Shown here: piece by piece, positions 5,634-10,034 of the stretch | Layout of the letters: each line of letters opens with the position of its first letter | Numbering within the stretch: position 1 is the stretch's first letter | From: JBBTQZ01 sp038065435 | GTDB taxonomy: Bacteria; Patescibacteriota; Minisyncoccia; Phycocordibacterales; WO2-35-19 | Direction: 5' to 3' | Assembly (NCBI GenBank): GCA_038065435.1 | Contig: JBBTQZ010000039.1 | Span: 1-10,034, forward strand | DNA: 10,034 bases | Made by a program: the position numbers and the translations under genes | Notes under the pieces: generated by a model | Told to the model about the DNA's origin: nothing | The model's database searches: none | What the model saw: only the letters and a program-made list of their open reading frames with translations

Positions 5634-7826
5634 ATGAAAAATAATCAACTTAAATACATTATATTTGCAGGTTTGTTCTTTATACCTTTTGTACCACTTA
5701 TTGTAGCTAAGTCACTTTTTTTCCCGTTTATTACAGGTAAAGCTTTTATCTTTAGACTTATAATAGAGATAATCTTTACCGCTTGGGTGATACTTGCTAT
5801 TCGTGATAGCTCTTATAGACCAAAATTTACTTTAGTTTTGGGCTCTGTAATTCTATTTCTTTTTTCCATTCTTGTATCCACCGTACTTTCTGAAAATCCA
5901 TTCAAAAGCTTTTGGAGCAATTATGAAAGAATGGAAGGTTATATATCTCTTCTACACTTCGGTGCTTATTTTGTAGTACTCGGCTCTACTCTTAGAGAAC
6001 AGAGTACTTGGAATAAGCTTCTAGCCACAAGCTTAGGGGCCTCTTTTATAATGGCTATTTACTCTTTCTTTCAGCTTACGGGCAAAATAGTTATCAATCA
6101 GGGAGGGGTGAGAGTAGACGGTACATTTGGCAATGCTACTTATCTTGGTATATACATGGTATTCCATATCTTCTTTGCAATGCTTCTTTTTATGCGTTAT
6201 CGCGGAAATTGGCAGAGAATCCTTATCGCTATCATTGCTTTGATGGATATTGTTGTACTCTATTTCACAGCGACCAGGGGCGCCATACTTGGATTTTTGG
6301 GAGGAGCTCTGCTGACTTTTCTTTTTCTTACTCTCAAATCAGAAAGAGGAGCTGCCATACGCAAAATCTCTTTGGGTTTTGTAATAGCTGTCGTGGTGCT
6401 TGTCGGAAGCTTCTTTGCTTTGAGTCAAAGTAAGTTTGTGAATGACAGCCCAGTGCTTAGTCGCTTCACTACTCTCTCCTTGCAAGAGATAAAGGGGCAG
6501 GGAAGATACTTTGTTTGGCCGATGGCTTGGAAAGGCTTTTTAGAGAGACCCATTTTTGGCTGGGGGCAAGAGAGCTTCAACTTCGTTTTCAATAAATACT
6601 ATGATCCAAGAATGTATAACCAAGAACCTTGGTTTGATCGTACACACGACATAGTTTTGGATTGGCTCATTGCTGGCGGTCTCTTAGGACTCCTTGCTTA
6701 TATGTCTTTGTTTGTGGCTATGCTCTATTATATACGCAAAGCAAAGGACGACTTTCTCTCCAAAGAAGATAAGGCTATTGTACTGGGGCTTTTGGCAGCC
6801 TATCTCTTCCACAATATTTTCGTTTTCGATCAGATAGGTAGCTACATACTATTCTTCACCTTGCTTGCTTATGTTCACAATCATGCCGAACCATACCAGC
6901 ATAAATATTGGCAGAAAATTGAGGATAAATTGAGAAGTATTTTTGATAGAGACAACAACAAAGCTATTTTTGAATCTATAATTGTGATCTTGTTTGTGGC
7001 TACTTTGTATTTTGTCAATTTTGTACCATGGCGCCAAAATAAAAATCTTCTTTTTGCTATGAGCCTTGCGAATAGTGGAGAATACAAAGAATTGTCTCAT
7101 TTCCAAAAACCACTTTCTAAATATAATATGGGCTTTCCAGAAGCCATAGAACACATATCTCAAGCCGCTATCTCTACTACTCAAAACTCAAGTGTTACAC
7201 CAGAATTTAGAGACAAACTTTTTGATCATGTGGATAAATCTTTCCAAACTTATCTAGAGAAGACGCCCAACGATGCTCGCTATCGCCTTTTTTATGGATT
7301 ATTCTTAGCTAGATTTGGTTGGTATGGTAGAGCAGGGGAGGAATTCAAAAAAGCTATAGAAGCTTCTCCTCAAAAACAAAATATGTATTTTGAGCTGGCT
7401 AGCGTGTTTCTCTTGGAAGGTAAAACCCTAGAGGCCCTAAACGCAGCAAAGACAGCTTACGAGCTAGAGCCTTCTTTTGAAGAAGCCAAAATCATTTATG
7501 GACTCATAGCGCTTGCACATGGAGATCCAAATGGTCAAAAAGTGCTACTAGAGATAGACCAGAATAAACTTATATTTGATGATCGTTATCTCTCTATCCT
7601 TATATCTCTCAAGCAATTCAATACAATTTTAGAATTAGCAAATGCTCGAGTAAGGCTAGATCCGCAAAACATGCAGCACCGCATCACACTCGCTGCTGCT
7701 TATTTACAGGCAAATATGCGAGAAAAGGCTGTAGGGGTCATACAAGAAATGATAGTATTAGACCCTTCTTTTAAGGAAAAAGGTGAGTATTTCATTAGCG
7801 AAATAAGGGCTGGCAGAAATCCATAG
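5634..7826 (+). CDS. O-antigen ligase/polymerase (Wzy_C family) with C-terminal TPRs
   Basis: A 730-aa integral membrane protein. Residues 1 to about 430 hold around ten or more hydrophobic helices. Wzy_C hallmarks are GTFGNATYLGIYM, then TATRGAILGFLGG (Arg215), WPMAWKGFLERPIFGWGQESFNFVF, and the large outside loop ending FDRTHDIVLDWLIAGGLLG (Arg336, His338). The conserved Arg and loop His are those thought to act in glycan transfer from the undecaprenyl carrier. One further helix lies at about 446-466 (FESIIVILFVATLYF). Residues ~545-625 and ~675-720 form TPR helices, e.g. WYGRAGEEFKKAIEASPQ and GKTLEALNAAKTAYELEP. Such TPR-tailed proteins are common in Gram-positive and CPR genomes, where the acceptor may be a protein or wall polymer rather than lipid A. 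It plausibly transfers or polymerises the glycan made by the upstream genes. Polymerase, ligase and protein glycosyltransferase cannot be told apart from sequence alone. Confidence 0.88.
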   Translation: MKNNQLKYIIFAGLFFIPFVPLIVAKSLFFPFITGKAFIFRLIIEIIFTAWVILAIRDSSYRPKFTLVLGSVILFLFSILVSTVLSENPFKSFWSNYERMEGYISLLHFGAYFVVLGSTLREQSTWNKLLATSLGASFIMAIYSFFQLTGKIVINQGGVRVDGTFGNATYLGIYMVFHIFFAMLLFMRYRGNWQRILIAIIALMDIVVLYFTATRGAILGFLGGALLTFLFLTLKSERGAAIRKISLGFVIAVVVLVGSFFALSQSKFVNDSPVLSRFTTLSLQEIKGQGRYFVWPMAWKGFLERPIFGWGQESFNFVFNKYYDPRMYNQEPWFDRTHDIVLDWLIAGGLLGLLAYMSLFVAMLYYIRKAKDDFLSKEDKAIVLGLLAAYLFHNIFVFDQIGSYILFFTLLAYVHNHAEPYQHKYWQKIEDKLRSIFDRDNNKAIFESIIVILFVATLYFVNFVPWRQNKNLLFAMSLANSGEYKELSHFQKPLSKYNMGFPEAIEHISQAAISTTQNSSVTPEFRDKLFDHVDKSFQTYLEKTPNDARYRLFYGLFLARFGWYGRAGEEFKKAIEASPQKQNMYFELASVFLLEGKTLEALNAAKTAYELEPSFEEAKIIYGLIALAHGDPNGQKVLLEIDQNKLIFDDRYLSILISLKQFNTILELANARVRLDPQNMQHRITLAAAYLQANMREKAVGVIQEMIVLDPSFKEKGEYFISEIRAGRNP

Positions 7827-7831
7827 GGTTA

Positions 7832-7866
7832 GAATTAAGAATTATGAATAAAGAATCAAGCATTAA
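7832..7866. repeat. Degenerate heptamer tandem repeat (GAATNAA)x5
   Basis: Five consecutive 7-nt units read GAATTAA, GAATTAT, GAATAAA, GAATCAA, GCATTAA, starting 6 nt after the ligase stop codon. Units differ by 1-2 bases. No function is evident. Confidence 0.7.
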
Positions 7867-7883
7867 GGAAATACACAGGTTAC

Positions 7884-7912
7884 TTGCTTTAAATAGTCCA
7901 GTGTGCTATACT
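7884..7912 (+). promoter_or_regulatory. Strong sigma-70-like promoter in the intergenic region
   Basis: TTGCTT (7884-7889), exactly 17 nt, then TATACT (7907-7912) preceded by TGC (extended -10). The predicted start is near 7919-7920. It is one of the best promoter matches in the window, yet no established gene follows. Confidence 0.6.
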
Positions 7913-7919
7913 GGCCTCC

Positions 7920-8084
7920 ATGAGTGTGGAGAAGCGATTTAAGCTTATTCATACAAATGAATGTCTGCGAAAGGGCCACCGAAAGGTGGCGTTTTCGTTT
8001 CCATTTTTATATACTAAAGAGGCTATTTGCGTTGCTACGCGGGTAGCAAGTTCGCACTCATATAGACATTTGTTTTGGAGATAG
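7920..8084 (+). CDS. Possible 54-aa leaderless small ORF (alternative to the RNA)
   Basis: An ATG lies 7 nt after the -10 element, matching the spacing of other genes in this window. The ORF gives 54 residues, beginning MSVEKRFKLIHTNECLRKGH and ending HLFWR before TAG. It is basic and has no recognised motif. The codons run through the GNRA hairpin and the first palindrome, so the open frame may be chance within a structured RNA. There is no Shine-Dalgarno sequence. Confidence 0.22.
   Translation: MSVEKRFKLIHTNECLRKGHRKVAFSFPFLYTKEAICVATRVASSHSYRHLFWR
7968..7997 (+). terminator. GAAA-capped hairpin, possible terminator
   Basis: GCCACC (7975-7980), a GAAA tetraloop and GGTGGC (7985-7990), extended by a lower helix (7968-7973 with 7992-7997, including one G-T pair) below a G-G mismatch. 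It is followed by TTTCCATTTTT, a weak T tract. It could terminate ligase transcripts or be a domain of the candidate RNA. Confidence 0.5.
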
Positions 8085-8107
8085 CTTCTTGCTACCCACG
8101 TAGCAAT
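8031..8107. repeat. Paired palindromes forming a 20-bp inverted repeat
   Basis: TTGCTAC-GCGG-GTAGCAA (8032-8049) and TTGCTAC-CCAC-GTAGCAA (8089-8106) are each palindromic. The whole arms 8031-8050 and 8088-8107 are also inverted copies of each other with two mismatches, separated by 37 nt. This allows two small hairpins or one large one. It could be a dimeric operator, an RNA switch or a mobile-element remnant. Confidence 0.8.
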
Positions 8108-8150
8108 ACAAAAAAATTTCTCTCAGAATTTTGAGAGAATTTTTTTGTAT
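8106..8150. terminator. Strong, probably bidirectional terminator hairpin
   Basis: A 19-bp stem with one bulged T (arms 8106-8125 and 8132-8150) and a 6-nt loop. The A-rich 5' arm and T-rich 3' arm, followed by TTTATTTT, make it work in principle on either strand. It shares its first two bases with the second palindrome. Confidence 0.8.
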
Positions 8151-8200
8151 TTTATTTTAAAATTTATTTTTTTAATTTTATACATTCATTTCGTTCAGTA

Positions 8201-8229
8201 TCAAAAAATTTATTAAATAAATTTTTTGA
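8201..8229. repeat. 29-bp perfect palindrome
   Basis: Two 14-nt arms (8201-8214 and 8216-8229) are exact reverse complements around a single A at 8215. Apart from the outer TC/GA ends it is all A/T. It ends one base before the DnaA box. Confidence 0.85.
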
Positions 8230-8230
8230 G

Positions 8231-8239
8231 TTATCCACA
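8231..8239 (+). promoter_or_regulatory. Consensus DnaA box TTATCCACA
   Basis: An exact match to the classical DnaA box, next to an AT-rich palindrome. I found no second exact copy nearby, so it is a candidate binding site and not proof of an origin. Confidence 0.4.
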
Positions 8240-8404
8240 CTTTTCGCAAAAAAACATTTACGAAATATTTTTTTAGAGCGATAATTAAGATAGGTCGAAT
8301 GAATGCAAAAAATTTTATATAAAGATATTAAATTTTTTCGCAAAGTGCGCACTTAAAAATAATCTCGTTCTGATCGCGTCTGACGCGAAAGGGACTCAAA
8401 TAAA

Positions 8405-8470
8405 ATGGCAGCAAAGAAAAAGAAAGCAGCTTCTAAGAAAAAGAAAGCTACAAAAAAGAAGAGAGCTTAA
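8405..8470 (+). CDS. 21-aa Lys/Ala-rich basic peptide
   Basis: ATG 8405 to TAA 8470 encodes 21 residues: three blocks of 3-4 lysines (11 Lys and 1 Arg in total) separated by short Ala/Ser/Thr spacers, resembling the tails of histone H1 or Hc1-like proteins. A weak purine-rich GGGA (8391-8394) lies 10 nt upstream. A strong terminator (8517-8550) follows, and a GC-rich palindrome (8374-8388) lies just before it, so it looks like an independent transcription unit. Binding to DNA, RNA or the ribosome through charge is plausible but inferred. It is too short for any confident homology, and chance ORFs of this size are common, but the regular lysine blocks argue for selection. Confidence 0.6.
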   Translation: MAAKKKKAASKKKKATKKKRA

Positions 8471-8516
8471 TACTCTCCTTGGTCTCGCTAAAAATAATTT
8501 GCGAGATTTCCCACTT

Positions 8517-8550
8517 AAGCAAAAATCGCCTTCTGGCGGTTTTTGCTTTT
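8517..8550 (+). terminator. Rho-independent terminator after the Lys-rich peptide gene
   Basis: A 14-bp stem (8517-8530 with 8535-8548, one T-G pair), loop TTCT, ending in T residues. A second weaker stem TCTCGC/GCGAGA (8483-8488/8501-8506) lies before it. Confidence 0.88.
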
Positions 8551-8578
8551 GCCTCATCGAGAGAATCGCCGATGAGGC
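8551..8578. repeat. Inverted repeat between terminator and secA promoter
   Basis: GCCTCATCG (8551-8559) and CGATGAGGC (8570-8578) form a 9-bp stem with a 10-nt loop, followed by GATTTTA. It could be a second terminator or a binding site overlapping the secA promoter region. Confidence 0.6.
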
Positions 8579-8585
8579 GATTTTA

Positions 8586-8594
8586 TGATAGTAT
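8586..8594 (+). promoter_or_regulatory. Extended -10 promoter for secA
   Basis: TG-A-TAGTAT ends 10 nt before ATG 8605, which predicts a leader of only about 4-5 nt. No -35 or Shine-Dalgarno sequence is visible. Confidence 0.5.
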
Positions 8595-8604
8595 GGCCAT
8601 AACT

Positions 8605-10034
8605 ATGTCTTTTTTCAGCAAAATATTTGGTGATAATAATACGAGATATATAAAGCAGATACAGCCGATTGTAGATAAAATAAATGCCCTAGAGCCGGCT
8701 ATTTCGGCGTTGTCGGATGATGATCTTAATCTTAAGAAAGATGAATTGAAGCAGAAGTTGCTAGAAGGTAAAACTCTTGATGATATTTTGCCGGAAGCCT
8801 TTGCTTCTGTGCGAGAAGTAGCAAAGCGCACACTTGGCCAAAGGCATTTTGATGTACAACTGATGGGAGGTATAGCTATGCATCAAGGCAACATCACTGA
8901 GATGCGTACGGGTGAAGGTAAAACTCTGGTTGCCACTCTACCAGCTTTTTTGAATGCTCTCTCTCGCAAAGGTGTGCATGTGGTGACCGTCAACGACTAT
9001 TTGGCCAGAAGAGATGCTGCCTGGATGGGGGAAATATATGGAGCACTTGGTATGAAGGTTGGAGTGATAGCGCATGATAGTAGTTTTTTGTACGATGGTG
9101 AGCTAAAAGCTAAAAGTTTAGAACTTAACCCCAATCTCCAAGTTTCAAGCTTAGATAAAGAAAGAGATGAGAAGGGGGCTTTCCACATAGTATCTGATTT
9201 TTTGAAACCATGTTCTCGTAGAGAAGCGTATGGAGCAGACATTACTTATGGTACAAATAGCGAATTTGGTTTTGATTATTTGAGAGACAATCTGGAATAC
9301 GATCCTTCTCTTGTGAGACAGATAGAGCACCATTTTGCCATAGTGGACGAGATAGACTCCATACTTATAGATGAAGCTCGCACGCCACTCATAATATCTG
9401 CCGCTTCTAGTGATTCAGATGATTTTTATAAAAAGTTTGCTGGGGTAGCAGAAAAACTAAAAGAAGAACAACATTACACCAAAGATGAAAAGCTTCATGC
9501 CATATTTATAAATGACGATGGCATAAGCAAAGCAGAGCAAATACTTGGTATTTCCAATATATATGCAGAGGGTGGAGTGAAGATGGTGCACCATCTAGAG
9601 ACCGCTCTAAAGGCCAAAGCCCTATATAGCAAAGACAAAGAATATGTTCTACGAGATAATGAGGTGGTTATAGTAGACCCATATACGGGCAGATTGCAAC
9701 CGGGCCGTAGATGGTCTGAGGGTTTGCACCAAGCGATTGAAGCTAAAGAAGGGCTAAATATACAAAAAGAAAGTAGGACTTTTGCTTCTATAACCTACCA
9801 GAATTATTTTAGGATGTATAAAAAGCTTAGTGGTATGACGGGCACAGCGGCAACTTCGAGTGAGGAATTTTATAAAGTTTATGGGCTTGACACTATAAGC
9901 ATTCCTACAAACAAACCATCTTCTAGAAAAGACCACAACGATCTTATATTTCAAACCGAAAAAGGCAAGCTCAAAGCTATTGCTCGTAAAGTAAAGAATT
10001 GCAACAGAAAGGCCAGCCCGTACTTAAAGGCACC
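8605..10034 (+). CDS. secA: SecA preprotein translocase ATPase, N-terminal part, frameshifted near the edge
   Basis: SecA is the cytoplasmic ATPase that drives secretory proteins through SecYEG. The frame from ATG 8605 begins MSFFSKIFGD and runs off the window (usual length 800-950 aa). Visible motifs are DVQLMGGIAMHQGNITEMRTGEGKT with Walker A at 101-108, NDYLARRDA, ADITYGTNSEFGFDYLRDN, Walker B VDEIDSILIDEARTPLIIS (Asp248), the preprotein crosslinking domain, DPYTGRLQPGRRWSEGLHQAIEAKEG, and SGMTGTAATSSEEF. About 35-40 extra residues lie between 160 and 205 (SSFLYDGELK to LKPCSRREAY) compared with E. coli SecA. After about 9996 the frame reads KNCNRKASP; inserting one base there restores KELQQKGQPVLKGT, the expected SecA sequence, so one base seems to be missing. 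Confidence 0.95.
   Translation, partial: MSFFSKIFGDNNTRYIKQIQPIVDKINALEPAISALSDDDLNLKKDELKQKLLEGKTLDDILPEAFASVREVAKRTLGQRHFDVQLMGGIAMHQGNITEMRTGEGKTLVATLPAFLNALSRKGVHVVTVNDYLARRDAAWMGEIYGALGMKVGVIAHDSSFLYDGELKAKSLELNPNLQVSSLDKERDEKGAFHIVSDFLKPCSRREAYGADITYGTNSEFGFDYLRDNLEYDPSLVRQIEHHFAIVDEIDSILIDEARTPLIISAASSDSDDFYKKFAGVAEKLKEEQHYTKDEKLHAIFINDDGISKAEQILGISNIYAEGGVKMVHHLETALKAKALYSKDKEYVLRDNEVVIVDPYTGRLQPGRRWSEGLHQAIEAKEGLNIQKESRTFASITYQNYFRMYKKLSGMTGTAATSSEEFYKVYGLDTISIPTNKPSSRKDHNDLIFQTEKGKLKAIARKVKNCNRKASPYLKA

Larger units (their letters stand above)
7919..8150 (+). ncRNA. Candidate structured small RNA (unknown family)
   Basis: The stretch from the promoter-predicted start to a strong terminator-like hairpin (8106-8150) holds three further stem-loops: the GNRA-capped hairpin at 7968-7997 and two TTGCTAC/GTAGCAA palindromes (8032-8049, 8089-8106), which can pair with each other instead. 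The last palindrome touches the terminator stem. I see no hallmark of RNase P, tmRNA, SRP RNA or 6S RNA. A shorter RNA ending near 8000 is also possible, and a 54-codon ORF overlaps the same stretch. The call is based on structure and signals only. Confidence 0.35.
8151..8404. other. Very AT-rich, palindrome-rich intergenic region
   Basis: No convincing long gene is seen on either strand. By manual count 8161-8340 has 34 G/C in 180 nt (about 19%). It holds a 29-bp palindrome (8201-8229), a DnaA box (8231-8239), a 10-nt direct repeat TTTTCGCAAA (8241-8250 and 8335-8344), an inverted repeat AAAAAATTT/AAATTTTTT (8307-8315/8330-8338), the 12-bp palindrome AAGTGCGCACTT (8343-8354) and TCGCGTC-T-GACGCGA (8374-8388). 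The last two may regulate the small peptide gene. Confidence 0.7.

Noticed and set aside
6849..7184. 111-aa minus-strand ORF inside the O-antigen ligase gene
   Set aside because: It is a shadow of the real plus-strand frame, which has clear Wzy_C and TPR features through this region.
8031..8107. Insertion sequence bounded by the inverted repeats
   Set aside because: Only 37 nt lie between the arms and no transposase is present; at most a miniature element, so it is kept only as a repeat.
8164..8352. 62-aa ORF on the minus strand starting with GTG
   Set aside because: It lies wholly in the 19% GC palindrome-rich region, has a Lys/Asn/Phe/Ile-rich composition expected of AT-rich noise, no ribosome site or clear promoter, and no recognisable motif.
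1..10034. Alternative genetic code (UGA as glycine), as in some CPR lineages
   Set aside because: pseI ends at TGA 2355-2357 exactly where the family's SAF domain ends, and no gene contains internal in-frame TGA codons.
1..10034. CRISPR array, tRNA or rRNA genes
   Set aside because: No regularly spaced identical repeats, tRNA cloverleaf signals or rRNA-conserved blocks were seen. The sequence near 8292 (GGTCGAATG) resembles a T-loop but no acceptor or anticodon stem fits.

Overview
The window looks like a piece of an uncultured, AT-rich bacterial genome, most likely Patescibacteria/CPR (Parcubacteria-like). The reasons are short intergenic gaps, start codons that sit almost on top of -10 promoter elements, very small lysine-rich ORFs, and a SecA with a roughly 35-40 residue insertion in its first nucleotide-binding domain that I associate with that group. 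This placement is inference. The standard code fits: TAA, TAG and TGA all occur as believable stops.

Positions 1-4912 are a surface-sugar (nonulosonic acid) locus. It begins with the C-terminal part of an SpsF/NeuA-like CMP-sugar cytidylyltransferase (2-382). Next is a GC-richer gene for a DUF218/YdcF-like protein (442-1128) that carries its own promoter, Shine-Dalgarno sequence and terminator. Then come a pseudaminic acid synthase (pseI/spsE-like, 1215-2357), two unrecognised tandem genes that look like diverged paralogues built from repeated beta-rich domains (2389-3186, 3192-4115), and a class I SAM-dependent methyltransferase (4127-4912).

A flavin-dependent ferredoxin/NAD(P)H reductase-like gene lies on the minus strand (4914-5597). 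It is convergent with the methyltransferase (1 nt apart) and divergent from the next gene (36 nt apart). A 730-aa membrane O-antigen ligase/polymerase with C-terminal TPRs (5634-7826) follows. Together the locus could make a pseudaminic-type sugar, activate it with CMP, modify it by methylation and perhaps by the unknown proteins, and transfer or polymerise the glycan at the cell surface.

Positions 7827-8404 lack a convincing long gene but are full of structure: a degenerate heptamer tandem repeat, a strong promoter-like element, a GNRA-capped hairpin, two TTGCTAC-N4-GTAGCAA palindromes forming a larger inverted repeat, a strong terminator-like hairpin, a 29-bp perfect palindrome beside a consensus DnaA box, and a stretch of about 19% GC. 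A 21-aa Lys/Ala-rich peptide gene with its own terminator follows (8405-8550).

The window ends in secA (8605 to the edge). Near 9996 the reading frame appears to lose one base: restoring it gives the conserved KGQPVL-type SecA motif. This is either an assembly error near a contig end or a real lesion.

Across the window at least five genes have an (often extended) -10 element 6-10 nt before the start codon, suggesting leaderless or nearly leaderless mRNAs.
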